Shown here: positions 8,409-16,624 of the stretch, in pieces
Layout of the letters: each line of letters opens with the position of its first letter
How positions within the stretch are numbered: position 1 is the stretch's first letter
Source: an uncultured Acidobacteriota bacterium
GTDB taxonomy: Bacteria > Acidobacteriota > Thermoanaerobaculia > Gp7-AA8
Assembly: GCA_937870635.1 (NCBI GenBank)
Contig: CALMZP010000045.1
Span: forward strand, 40,171-104,170
Length of the DNA: 64,000 nucleotides
Reading direction: 5' to 3'
Program-made: the position numbers and the translations under genes
Notes under the pieces: generated by a model
The model's input: the letters and a program-made list of their open reading frames with translations, nothing else
Databases searched by the model: none
Told to the model about the DNA's origin: nothing

Positions 8409-9358
8409 CGTTTCCTCACGCGGTCGAGAAGATTCTCCGCCGCGTCGTGGGGATTGTCTTTCTTGTGCAGCACGTCGTCGAGCAGCGTCTCATATTCGGC
8501 GCGCGGGACGACGCCGCCGATCAGGTGATCCATGAATTTCTGCTTGAGATCCGTTTCGATCCGGATACGGACGCGCTCGCGGCTGCGCCGCACGAGCTCG
8601 CCAGAACGATCGAGGTAGGCGTAATGAGCGGCCACCGCCTCGTCGAGCTCGGCGATTCCCTCGTTTTTCGAGGCAACGGTCTTGACGATCGGCGGGATCC
8701 AGTCCCCATGCTCCTCGACGAGCGACATCATCATCTGAATCTCCGTGACGGTCTTGTCGGCGCCGGGGCGATCGGCCTTGTTGACCACGAAGACGTCTCC
8801 GATCTCCATGATCCCGGCCTTGATGGCCTGAATGTCGTCGCCCATCCCTGGAACGAGCACGACGATGTTCGTCTGCACGGTCCGGACGACTTCGACTTCA
8901 TCCTGCCCGACGCCGACGGTCTCGACGAGAACGAGGTCGAAGCCGGACGCGTCGAGCACGTCCACGACATCGTTCGTCGCCCGCGCCAGGCCGCCCAGGA
9001 ATCCGCGCGTGGCCATCGAGCGGATGAACACGCCTTTGTCGGTGTACAGATCCGACATGCGGATGCGATCGCCGAGGATCGCGCCGCCGGTGAATGGCGA
9101 CGTCGGATCGACGGCGATGATGCCCACGCGCTTCCCCTGCTTCCGCGTGAAGCGCGCAATCGACGCGACCAGCGTCGACTTGCCGGAGCCGGGCGAGCCG
9201 GTGATCCCGAGGACGCGCGCCTTGCCCGTCGCCGGATAGATGTCGGCGAGGAGGCGCTCGCTCCGCGGATCGTCGCGCTCGACGAGGGAGATCGCCTTCG
9301 CGAGCGCGCGATACTGCCCGGCCCTGATGCCGGCGGCGAGCGCCTCGAGTTCGGTCAT
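8405..9358 (-). CDS. meaB: Methylmalonyl-CoA mutase-associated GTPase MeaB
   Basis: A protein of 317 residues with Walker A GITGSPGSGKST, the SIMIBI-class aspartate in VDPTSPFTGGAILGDRIRM, ETVGVGQDEV and NKADRPGA, all characteristic of MeaB/ArgK. The family guards and loads the adenosylcobalamin cofactor of acyl-CoA mutases. It sits directly behind an acyl-CoA dehydrogenase, consistent with branched-chain or odd-chain acyl-CoA breakdown, but no mutase subunit is in this window. It overlaps the upstream stop by one base and pheT by four. Confidence 0.93.
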   Translation of the reverse strand: MTELEALAAGIRAGQYRALAKAISLVERDDPRSERLLADIYPATGKARVLGITGSPGSGKSTLVASIARFTRKQGKRVGIIAVDPTSPFTGGAILGDRIRMSDLYTDKGVFIRSMATRGFLGGLARATNDVVDVLDASGFDLVLVETVGVGQDEVEVVRTVQTNIVVLVPGMGDDIQAIKAGIMEIGDVFVVNKADRPGADKTVTEIQMMMSLVEEHGDWIPPIVKTVASKNEGIAELDEAVAAHYAYLDRSGELVRRSRERVRIRIETDLKQKFMDHLIGGVVPRAEYETLLDDVLHKKDNPHDAAENLLDRVRKR

Positions 9359-10515
9359 CAGCGGTTCGTTTTCGAGTCCGCCAGAAGATTGCGGGCGATG
9401 ACCATCCGCTGGATCTCGCTCGTACCTTCTCCGATCGTGCAGAGCTTCACGTCGCGGTAGTACTTCTCCGCCGGGAAGTCCTTGATGAATCCGTAGCCGC
9501 CGAAGATCTGCACACCTTTCTCGGTCGCGCGGACCGCGACTTCGGATGCGTACAGCTTGGCCATCGCCGAAGCCTGGGTCACCCGCTCGCCTGCGTCCTT
9601 CAGCGTTGCCGCGCGATAGCAGAGCAGCCGCGCGGCGTCGATCTCCGTGGCCATGTCGGCGAGCATGAACTGGATCGCCTGGAATTCGGAGATCGGCTTG
9701 CCGAATGCGATGCGCTGCTTCGAGTAATCGCGCGCCGCTTCATACGCGCCACGGGCGACGCCGAGGGAGAGCGCACCGATGGAGATGCGGCCGCCGTCGA
9801 GGATCTTCATCGCGTCGATGAATCCGTACCCGATCTTGCCGAGGATGTTCTTCGCCGGCACCCGGCAGTCCTCCATCACGAGCTCCGCCGTGTCGGAGAC
9901 GCGCATCCCCAGCTTGTTCTCTTTCTTGCCGGGACGGATGCCCTTGCGGTCCATCTCCACCGCGAACGCGGTGATGCCGTGCTTCTGGTCCTTGCGATCG
10001 GTCACCGCGAGAACCACGGCGATGTTCGCGTAGGTCGCGTTGGTGATGAAGTTCTTGGTTCCGTTCAGAATCCACTCGCTGCCGTCCTTCACGGCCACGG
10101 TGTTCATTCCCGACGCGTCGGAACCCGATCCAGGCTCGGTGAGGCCCCAGGCCCCGATCCATTCTCCGGTCGTCAGCTTCGGCAGCCACTTCTTCTTCTG
10201 CTCGTCGTTCCCGGCCAGGTAAATGTGGCCGGTGCCGAGGGAGTTGTGTGCGGCCACGCTGAGGGCGAAGCCGCTGTCGATGACTCCGAGCTCCTCGATC
10301 ACGTTGATGTAATCGATGTACGAGAGGCCGGCGCCGCCGTACTCCTCCGGGAAGATGACGCCGAGCATCCCCAGCTCACCGGCGCGCTTGAAGGTCTCGA
10401 CGGGAAAGTGCTGCTTTTCGTCCCACTCCATGACGTGCGGGCGGATCTCGCTCTCGGCGAATTCGCGCACCATCTGTTGAATCTGCTTCTGCTCGTCTGT
10501 GAGACGAAAGTCCAT
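9358..10515 (-). CDS. Acyl-CoA dehydrogenase
   Basis: A protein of 385 residues, full length for the family. FAD and substrate signatures are present: [46 protein letters not shown] and [28 protein letters not shown] contains the position of the catalytic glutamate in short and branched-chain dehydrogenases. It probably oxidises short or branched acyl-CoA, passing electrons to ETF. It is the first gene of the minus-strand operon acd-meaB-pheT; a GGGGTG sequence lies before the ATG. Confidence 0.93.
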   Translation of the reverse strand: MDFRLTDEQKQIQQMVREFAESEIRPHVMEWDEKQHFPVETFKRAGELGMLGVIFPEEYGGAGLSYIDYINVIEELGVIDSGFALSVAAHNSLGTGHIYLAGNDEQKKKWLPKLTTGEWIGAWGLTEPGSGSDASGMNTVAVKDGSEWILNGTKNFITNATYANIAVVLAVTDRKDQKHGITAFAVEMDRKGIRPGKKENKLGMRVSDTAELVMEDCRVPAKNILGKIGYGFIDAMKILDGGRISIGALSLGVARGAYEAARDYSKQRIAFGKPISEFQAIQFMLADMATEIDAARLLCYRAATLKDAGERVTQASAMAKLYASEVAVRATEKGVQIFGGYGFIKDFPAEKYYRDVKLCTIGEGTSEIQRMVIARNLLADSKTNR

Positions 10516-10594
10516 TCGGCACCCCGGGTTTTGATTGGCCCGCGCGATGGATCGTGAGCAGCGCGGGCGTCGCGGTCAGCGGCGGGCATTCTAG

Positions 10595-10600
10595 TACAAT
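10595..10600 (+). promoter_or_regulatory. -10 box of the DinB-family gene
   Basis: TACAAT, preceded by CTAG, lies 35 nt before ATG 10636. This is a normally spaced promoter with a short leader, unlike the near-leaderless ones elsewhere. Confidence 0.4.
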
Positions 10601-10635
10601 CCCGACGGTTCAATTCTCTGGAAAAAGGCCCTCGA

Positions 10636-11178
10636 ATGAAACGGTTACTACTCATCGCATCCATCGTGCCGTTTCTTCTCGGCGCCCGGATCCAGCCCGT
10701 TGCCAAGGCTCCGGTCAACCCTTCCTACCGCACCGAGTTCCTGGCCGGACTCGATGACGTCGGGACGAAACTGATCCAGCTGGCCGAAGCCGTCCCGGCT
10801 GACAAGTATTCATGGCGTCCGGGGACGGGCATCCGCTCCATCAGCGAAGTCTTCGCCCACGTCGCCGGCTCCAACTACTTCCTCCTCACCTTCCTCGGCA
10901 AACCGGCTCCGTCCGACCTCCCCGCCGACATGGAGAAGATCACCGACAAGGCCAGGGTCGTCGCCGAACTGAAGAAATCGATCGAACATCTGCGCGCGAC
11001 CGCGAAGACGATGAACGAGGCCGAGCTGGAGAAGGCAGTGAAGCTCTTCGGCAACAATACGACGCGGCGCGGCGTCTACGGCACGATCCTCAACCACCTC
11101 CACGAGCACCTCGGCCAGTCGATCGCGTACGCGCGCATCAACGGCGTCGCGCCGCCCTGGTCCGCCGGGATGAACTGA
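10636..11178 (+). CDS. Exported DinB-fold protein
   Basis: A protein of 180 residues beginning with a signal peptide (MKRLLLIASIVPFLLGARI). The rest is a four-helix DinB/YfiT-like bundle: LAEAVPADKYSWRPGTGIRSISEVFAHVAGSNYF, described by its PADKYSWRP and FAHV landmarks, and a closing HLHEHLGQSIAYAR. The spaced histidines (HV, HLHEH) match the metal-binding triad of the superfamily. The substrate is unknown; family members are thiol-dependent transferases or stress proteins. It is monocistronic. Confidence 0.85.
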   Translation: MKRLLLIASIVPFLLGARIQPVAKAPVNPSYRTEFLAGLDDVGTKLIQLAEAVPADKYSWRPGTGIRSISEVFAHVAGSNYFLLTFLGKPAPSDLPADMEKITDKARVVAELKKSIEHLRATAKTMNEAELEKAVKLFGNNTTRRGVYGTILNHLHEHLGQSIAYARINGVAPPWSAGMN

Positions 11179-11218
11179 TCCCCACGCCCCCAAAAGCAAC
11201 CGCGGATGAGGGGCGTCC

Positions 11219-11694
11219 TCAACGCCGGTACATTCGCAGATACGCTGGCAGAGGAGCACTGACTCCGGAATCGGGAATCGGCTCCCCCGGCGTCAGCGCC
11301 AGAGGCAGCACGCCTGCCCAGATGGACATGCCGTAATCCTCTTCGTCGTCGACGGGGGCGCCTGTACGAATCTTTGCGGAAGCTTCGGTGACCGGCAGAG
11401 CGAGCACCATCGTGCCGCGCAATTCTTTCTCGTTCGGCGGCCTCGCCTCGGACGAACGGCCGGCCACGACGTGTTCCACGATCGCATTGAGGACGCGCCG
11501 TTTCTCGTCGTCGTCCGTAACCTCGCGGGCGGTTCCGAATACGATCGCGGAGCGGTAGTTCATCGAGTGATGGAAGCGAAGCCGACATGACAGATGAGAG
11601 CCTCGTCCAGGATCGAGTGAATGGTCTCCGCGTCGTAGACGCCGCGCTTCGCAAGACGGCGCACGGTGGTACGTTCGGTCTGCAGATCGCTCAT
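11219..11694 (-). pseudogene. Flavin-binding pyridoxamine-phosphate-oxidase-like gene with internal deletion
   Basis: From ATG 11694 one frame reads a normal family N-terminus: MSDLQTERTTVRRLAKRG, then ETIHSILDEALICHVGFA, and stops at TGA after SITR. The family's next landmark, FHHSMNYRSAIVFGTAREV, follows immediately but in another frame and runs to 11219 (ending LPAYLRMYRR). The roughly 60 residues expected between HVGF and FHHSMNYRS (strands of the flavin-binding barrel) are missing. This fits an out-of-frame deletion at about 11570-11580. An assembly error is the alternative. Confidence 0.75.
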
Positions 11695-11704
11695 ATCTTC
11701 TAGT

Positions 11705-12490
11705 ATGTTCGAGTTGATCCGTTCGGCAATCCTCTACCACGTCTACAGCGGTCATCTTTTCTTCACGGCGCTGTCAATGTTCGTCGTCGGGATTTCCGTC
11801 CGCCGCCTGCGCGCCCTCGGTTTACTGGCACTGCCGCTGGTGTTCTTCAGCGGGACACCGATGCCTCTCATCGCAGCCGTGCCCCTGGTCGTGGCGGCGA
11901 TCGTCGTGCTCTTTGCTCAGTTCAAGGGACGGGTCGCGGTCGGAGTGATCGTTGCCATCATTGCGGCTGGCATCGAGATTCCCTGGCATGTACGAAGCGC
12001 GGGCGAGGTCGCCCGCGCTCCACTGGTTCTCGGTGATTCGCTCGCTTCCGGTGGATTTGGTGAAACGAGAACCTGGCCGGCGCTCCTCGGCGCTCGGAAT
12101 CTATCCTCGGCATCGGAAACCGTGGCGCGCGCACTCGAGCGCGCTCTCCCGGTTGTCGGACCGAACGACGTCGTGATCGTGGAGCTGGGCGGCAACGACA
12201 TGCTTGACGGAACGCCGCTCGGCGAATTCGACCGAGACCTGGACGCCCTGCTTGCCCGTCTCCGCGGTGCGCGCGTCGTGATGCTCGAGCTGCCCGTTCT
12301 CCCCGGCCGATGGGGATACCCAGCGATCCAGCGGCGTCTCGCGCGGAAGCACGGCGTCCTGTTGATTCCGAAGCGCGTTCTGGCGCGCGCGCTGACCGGC
12401 CCCGGAAACACGACCGACGGACTGCACCTCACAGATCGAGGCCACGAGCAGCTCGCTCGTGGCCTCGCCCGTTCATTGGGTCGTTACTGA
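11705..12490 (+). CDS. SGNH/GDSL hydrolase with N-terminal membrane domain
   Basis: A protein of 261 residues from ATG 11705. The first ~95 residues contain about four hydrophobic segments (LLALPLVFFSG, MPLIAAVPLVVAAIVVLF, VAVGVIVAIIAAGIEI). A lipase domain follows with block I LGDSLASGG (Ser nucleophile), block III GGNDML and block V DGLHLTDRG (Asp-His). It is probably an esterase on the periplasmic or cytoplasmic face of the membrane. A palindromic element is read as SAGEVARAP just before the GDS block. Its tail overlaps the convergent protease gene by 7 nt. Confidence 0.85.
   Translation: MFELIRSAILYHVYSGHLFFTALSMFVVGISVRRLRALGLLALPLVFFSGTPMPLIAAVPLVVAAIVVLFAQFKGRVAVGVIVAIIAAGIEIPWHVRSAGEVARAPLVLGDSLASGGFGETRTWPALLGARNLSSASETVARALERALPVVGPNDVVIVELGGNDMLDGTPLGEFDRDLDALLARLRGARVVMLELPVLPGRWGYPAIQRRLARKHGVLLIPKRVLARALTGPGNTTDGLHLTDRGHEQLARGLARSLGRY
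11997..12024. repeat. GC-palindrome copy 3, in frame inside the SGNH hydrolase
   Basis: GCGCGGGCGAGGTCGCCCGC plus GCTCCACT, read as S-A-G-E-V-A-R-A-P-L at the junction between the membrane part and the catalytic GDS block. Confidence 0.85.
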
Positions 12491-14136
12491 ACGTTCAGTG
12501 CCGTGTCATCGATCACGAACGACGTCTGCAGCGAGCTGTCCTCGGTCGCATAGAAGCGAACGCGGATGGTCTGGCCGCGGTAGGCCGTGACGTCGAACGA
12601 CTTCAGCAGATAGCTCGAGTTCTTGTTCAGATTCGAGTAGCTGGCCAGAGTGGAGAGGACCGATCCGCTGCTGTTGAGGATCTGCACCTGCAGGCGGTCG
12701 TAGACAGTGGTGGTGGTCGTCTCCGATGACGTGATGCGGAGGTAGAACGACAGTGATGCCGAGGTCGCAGTCGACGGGATCGTCACCTGTTGATACGCAT
12801 AGTCGGTGTGTGTCGAGCCGTAGCCGCAGAGCCACGCCTTCCACGATCCGGTGCGCGCCGGCTGGCCCGTCGAGCTGGTGATGACGCCGGAGGTCGCGGT
12901 CCAGCTCACGTTGCCCGATTCGAAGCCGGGGTTGAGGAGCAGCTGGCTTCCCGACGGAGGCGGCGGAGGCGGCGGAGCGGCGCCGAGGAGTGAATAGAGG
13001 AGGCGGTTCGGAGAACCGGAGCCGGCGCTGGTGATCTTGTTCAGCGTCGCGCTGTCACGGATTGCCGCCCAGACCGTCGCCGGCGAAGCAGCGGTATTCC
13101 CGGCCAGGTACAGCGCGGCAACACCCGCGACGTGCGGCGTGGCCATCGACGTTCCGCTGATCGTATTCGTCGCGGTGTCGCTCGAATACCACGCGGACGT
13201 GATCGACGATCCCGGCGCGAAGATGTCGGTGCACGAACCGTAGTTCGAGAACGACGACCGCGCATCGGTCGACGTGCTGGAGTTGACGGTGATCGCTTCG
13301 GCGACACGCGCCGGCGACGAGCTGCACGCGTCGACGTTGCTGTTGCCGGAGGCGACGGCATACGTGACCCCATCACTGATCGAGCGGCGCACGGCATCGT
13401 CGAGGGCGGTCGAAGCACCGCCGCCGAGGGACATGTTGGCGACGGCGGGCGCGCCGGCGGCGTGGTTGGACGTCACCCAGTCGATGCCGGCGATGACACC
13501 GGAATTCGTTCCGGATCCCGCGCAGTCGAGAACACGGACGGCCACGAGCTGCACGCCCTTCGCCACTCCGTAAGTCGCTCCGCCGACGGTACCGGCGACG
13601 TGGGTCCCGTGTCCGTTGCAGTCCGCGGCCGGCAGCGATCCGTCGACGGCGTCATAGCCATTGATCGCGCGTCCGCCAAATTCGGCGTGCGACGTGCGAA
13701 TGCCGGTGTCGATGATGTACGCCTTCACGTTCGACGCCGTTGTGTTGTAGGTGTACGAGGAGTTGAGCGGGAGGTCGCGCTGGTCGATGCGATCCAGTCC
13801 CCACGTCGCGCCGCTCTGCGTCGCGTTGATCGAGACCTCTCCATCCTCTTCGACGTAGGCAACGCGCGGATCATTCGCGATCCGCATGGCCGCCTGTTCG
13901 GACATCGTCGCCGAGAAGCCTTTGATCGCGTGTGTGAACACATGGCCGCGGCGTCCCCGGTTCATTCGCACCAGATCGTCGGCGGCCGATTCGACATCTT
14001 CAACGCGCGGCTCGAAGACCACGATGTACTGATCAGGGATCCTCTTCTGAGCCCTGACCACCTCACCTTTCTTCGGGCCGGCGAACAGCGGGACGGATAC
14101 AACGAGGGCACACAGCAGGAACAGGGGTTTCCTCAT
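12484..14136 (-). CDS. Secreted subtilisin-family (S8) serine protease with C-terminal accessory domain
   Basis: A protein of 550 residues: signal peptide (MRKPLFLLCALVVSVPLFAG), inhibitor-I9 propeptide (about 30-105, PDQYIVVFEP to VAYVEEDGEV), then an S8 catalytic domain. The triad is visible in YIIDTGI (Asp), NGHGTHVAG (His) and SGTSMATPHVAG (Ser). After a proline linker (PPPPPPPSG) comes a jelly-roll-like domain of about 150 residues (LLLNPGFESGNVSW to VIDDTALNVQ), probably for binding substrate or carbohydrate. AAGGAG lies just before the ATG and TACACT (14176-14171) is a plausible -10 box. Confidence 0.93.
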   Translation of the reverse strand: MRKPLFLLCALVVSVPLFAGPKKGEVVRAQKRIPDQYIVVFEPRVEDVESAADDLVRMNRGRRGHVFTHAIKGFSATMSEQAAMRIANDPRVAYVEEDGEVSINATQSGATWGLDRIDQRDLPLNSSYTYNTTASNVKAYIIDTGIRTSHAEFGGRAINGYDAVDGSLPAADCNGHGTHVAGTVGGATYGVAKGVQLVAVRVLDCAGSGTNSGVIAGIDWVTSNHAAGAPAVANMSLGGGASTALDDAVRRSISDGVTYAVASGNSNVDACSSSPARVAEAITVNSSTSTDARSSFSNYGSCTDIFAPGSSITSAWYSSDTATNTISGTSMATPHVAGVAALYLAGNTAASPATVWAAIRDSATLNKITSAGSGSPNRLLYSLLGAAPPPPPPPSGSQLLLNPGFESGNVSWTATSGVITSSTGQPARTGSWKAWLCGYGSTHTDYAYQQVTIPSTATSASLSFYLRITSSETTTTTVYDRLQVQILNSSGSVLSTLASYSNLNKNSSYLLKSFDVTAYRGQTIRVRFYATEDSSLQTSFVIDDTALNVQ

Positions 14137-14170
14137 TCGTTCTCCTTACACGCAGTTTTGGGACGCGGGG

Positions 14171-14176
14171 AGTGTA
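14171..14176 (-). promoter_or_regulatory. -10 box of the S8 protease gene
   Basis: TACACT on the minus strand, 34 nt before ATG 14136, with the TAAGGAG ribosome-binding site between. This is a conventional leadered promoter. Confidence 0.4.
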
Positions 14177-14296
14177 AACGAACGGTTACAGGGATGGAAG
14201 GGGGGCTTGGCGGCCCTAAAGCGGGCTCAGCCGGGGGGGTGGACCTTGGACCCTGGACCTTGGACCTTGGAAGTGACGGTTGACGTGCGAAGATCA

Positions 14297-14322
14297 GTGG
14301 AGCGCGGGCGACCTCGCCCGCG
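14297..14322. repeat. GC-palindrome copy 4
   Basis: GTGGAGC followed by GCGGGCGACCTCGCCCGC; the GTGGAGC side faces outward to the left. Partner of the copy at 14348. Confidence 0.85.
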
Positions 14323-14347
14323 TCGTCCTCCGCCCAGTGCCTCGAGG

Positions 14348-14376
14348 ACGCGGGCGGGGTCGCCCGCGCTCCACTT
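14348..14376. repeat. GC-palindrome copy 5
   Basis: ACGCGGGCGGGGTCGCCCGC then GCTCCACT, opposite in orientation to the copy at 14297, so the two form a head-to-head pair 25 nt apart. Confidence 0.85.
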
Positions 14377-14435
14377 GTAAGCGGCTTCGTGACCCGTCAC
14401 TCCCAAGGTCCCAAGGTCCAAGGTCCAGGGTCCGC

Positions 14436-16463
14436 CTAGTAACGCGTGCTCGAAAGCTCCCGCGACCTTGCGAACATGCCGGGGGTGTAGGCGGTGATCC
14501 TTCCGGTGAACGCGGAGGCCGCGACCGTGAGCGGCGACGCGAGCCAGAGCTTTCCGGGACCGGAGCGGCCTTTGAAATTGCGGTTGATCGCGCTCACGGT
14601 CACCTGTTCGGTGTCCTCCGACACACCCGGACCGCAGCCGATGCACGCACCGCAGCCGGGATTGAGCACGACCGCTCCTGCTTTCTCGAACGTGTCGACG
14701 AGACCGTTGTCGCGCGCGAACTTCTCGACGGCCTGCGACCCGAACTGGATGAAGAACTGAACGCCGTCGGCGACGCGCAAGCCGGCATCGACCGCTTCCT
14801 TCGCCACCTGGTGATAGAACACGAGGTCGTCGATCTTGCCCGCGGTGCAGCTGCCTGCGTAGGCGATGTCGATCCTCACCTCCCCCACCTCGTCGATGGG
14901 AGCGCCGTTGGTGGGATCGGAGGGAATGCCGTGATCGGGGTCGCCGGGGTGGGCAACCATCGGTCGGATCGTGGCGAGATCGATCGTATGAACACCGCCG
15001 GCGTATTCCGCGCCGGGATCGGGCGACACCGCGCGGGCACGGAGGCGGTCGATGTCGGCGCCGGGGCGCATCGACGCGATCCATTCGAACGTCTTCTCGT
15101 CCGCTTCGATGATGGCCGTGCGCGCCGAGCATTCCGTGGCCATGTTCGCGAGCGTGGCACGCTCGTCGAGGGAGAGGCCGCGCAGGCCCGGGCCGGTGAA
15201 CTCCATGATCCGGTCGAGCGTCATCTGCGGCTTGGCGTAATGCAGGAGAATGTGCAGCATCACGTCCTTCGCGGTGACGTTCTCCGCGAGTTTTCCGACC
15301 AGCTCGAACCGGATCGATTCCGAGACCTCCACGGTGGTGAAACCGGAATGGACGAGGTTCGCGTATTCGGTCGCGCCGACACCCCAGGCGAGAGCGTTGT
15401 TCACGCCGCCCATGCAGGTGTGGCTGTCGGTCGCCTGAATGAAATCGCCGGGATCGATGATGAACTCGCGCGCCACTTCGTGACAGATGCCCGGCGACAC
15501 GCGCCCCCTGGCTGAGAAATCGCGGCAGCCGGTGTGGCTCTGGAAATCACGCTGCAGATCGCGCAGCGTCTCGATCTTTCCCATGAAGGGGACCATTCGC
15601 GGCACTTCGTCCGCGTAGATGAGATGGTCCTCGAACACCGCGAACTTGTCGGGATTCCGGATCGTGTAGTCGCGCCCGTACTCCTGCTGGAGGAAGTAGT
15701 GCACCTGCGCCGTCGTGAACTCGTGGGTGTAACCGCCGTCGACGCCGACGACGAGGGCGTCGCCCGGTTTTACGAAGACCTTTCCCGCGGGCGAGGTCGC
15801 CCGCGCTCCACCGATGACGTGGTTGGCGAGGATCTTCTCCCCCATCGTCATCGGGCGCTGCGGAGTGTCCGGGTGGGGAAGCTTCACGTCGCCGCGCTCG
15901 AGGGCCTTGGCGAAGGGAAAGAGCCCGCCCCACTGAATGATGAGCTGCGTAATCGGGTCGTAGCCCTTGCAGAACTCGGCAAGGGGGATGCTCTCCCCTT
16001 CCTGCAGCCGCTCGAGCATCGAGTGATCCGCCATCAGCAGACCTTGATTGATGTTGTTGCCGGCATGGATCGGCGCGAACGACGCCGCCACGGCGACGCG
16101 GATGCCGCTGAAGACTTCCGACTGCGTGGCCGTCTCACGCGAGCTCCCCACGCCCTTGCGATAGCCGGAGACGATCACTTCGAAGTTGCCGTTGCGGAGC
16201 GCGTCCGGAGGGACGAGACGCTCGCCGTTCACGATCAGGCCGGCGTACGCGTTCCGGGCGATGTCTTCCGGCTTGTGGTCGAAACAGACCCACGCCGGGG
16301 TCATGGCGTCGGTGTTGATGTCGTCGAGAAGGTCCTCGACGCGGAGGTCCTTCATCTGAAGGTCGAGCTCTCCGCGCAACTGCTTACGGATGAGCTCGGG
16401 ATCTCGGGTCAGAAAAAGAACGCGTTTGCCGGGTGTGAGGGAGACGGTCCGCGGTGGTCGCAT
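14436..16463 (-). CDS. Aconitase/3-isopropylmalate dehydratase family protein, swivel domain first
   Basis: A protein of 675 residues carrying both halves of a hydro-lyase in one chain. The N-terminal ~200 residues resemble the small (swivel) subunit (LLDDINTDAMTPAW, GSSRETATQSEVF). The remainder is the large subunit with the iron-sulfur cysteines in DSHTCMGGVNNALAWGVG and NPGCGACIGCGPG. The small-large order is the reverse of classic aconitase. It probably isomerises a hydroxy-tricarboxylate or 2/3-isopropylmalate; the substrate is not decidable here. An in-frame palindrome adds GGARATSPAG. A TATACT box lies 11 nt before the ATG. Confidence 0.85.
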   Translation of the reverse strand: MRPPRTVSLTPGKRVLFLTRDPELIRKQLRGELDLQMKDLRVEDLLDDINTDAMTPAWVCFDHKPEDIARNAYAGLIVNGERLVPPDALRNGNFEVIVSGYRKGVGSSRETATQSEVFSGIRVAVAASFAPIHAGNNINQGLLMADHSMLERLQEGESIPLAEFCKGYDPITQLIIQWGGLFPFAKALERGDVKLPHPDTPQRPMTMGEKILANHVIGGARATSPAGKVFVKPGDALVVGVDGGYTHEFTTAQVHYFLQQEYGRDYTIRNPDKFAVFEDHLIYADEVPRMVPFMGKIETLRDLQRDFQSHTGCRDFSARGRVSPGICHEVAREFIIDPGDFIQATDSHTCMGGVNNALAWGVGATEYANLVHSGFTTVEVSESIRFELVGKLAENVTAKDVMLHILLHYAKPQMTLDRIMEFTGPGLRGLSLDERATLANMATECSARTAIIEADEKTFEWIASMRPGADIDRLRARAVSPDPGAEYAGGVHTIDLATIRPMVAHPGDPDHGIPSDPTNGAPIDEVGEVRIDIAYAGSCTAGKIDDLVFYHQVAKEAVDAGLRVADGVQFFIQFGSQAVEKFARDNGLVDTFEKAGAVVLNPGCGACIGCGPGVSEDTEQVTVSAINRNFKGRSGPGKLWLASPLTVAASAFTGRITAYTPGMFARSRELSSTRY
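15785..15811. repeat. GC-palindrome copy 6, in frame inside the aconitase-family gene
   Basis: CCGCGGGCGAGGTCGCCCGC plus GCTCCAC, read on the minus strand as G-G-A-R-A-T-S-P-A-G between NHVI and KVFVKPGD. A different reading frame of the element is used than in pheT. Confidence 0.85.
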
Positions 16464-16474
16464 AAGGCGGTCGA

Positions 16475-16480
16475 AGTATA
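16475..16480 (-). promoter_or_regulatory. -10 box close to the aconitase-family start
   Basis: TATACT on the minus strand ending 11 nt before ATG 16463, with no ribosome-binding site between. The 5' leader would be only a few bases. Confidence 0.45.
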
Positions 16481-16527
16481 GAACCAGGTGGCTCGCGAGA
16501 ATGTTGCCTGCCGGGCGATGACCCCCT

Positions 16528-16606
16528 CACCGCAGAGACGCAGAGTACGCAGAGGGACGCAGAGGCTTCCTGCCATCTCTGCGTCCCTCTGCGTGCTCTG
16601 CGGTGA
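16528..16606. repeat. CGCAGAG inverted-repeat island (island 3)
   Basis: The left arm has four CGCAGAG units with 1-3 nt spacers (16528-16564) and the right arm is the complement (CTCTGCG units, 16577-16606), separated by about 12 nt. It lies between der and the aconitase-family gene and could form a long hairpin. It differs from the other islands in having an 8-10 nt period. Confidence 0.8.
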
Positions 16607-16624
16607 AGGTCGTCGAGAGGAGCA

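Larger units (their letters stand above)
14241..14433. repeat. Nested island 2: seven-base arms around two GC-palindromes
   Basis: The left arm (14241-14279) is built of CTTGGAC/CCTGGAC units and ends in AAGTGACGG. The right arm (14394-14433) is its complement, starting CCGTCACTCCCAAGG and ending GGTCCAGGGTCC. Two GC-palindromes lie inside in opposite orientation (14297-14322 and 14348-14376). The island fills most of the 299-nt gap between the protease and the aconitase-family gene. I see no gene in it. Confidence 0.85.
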
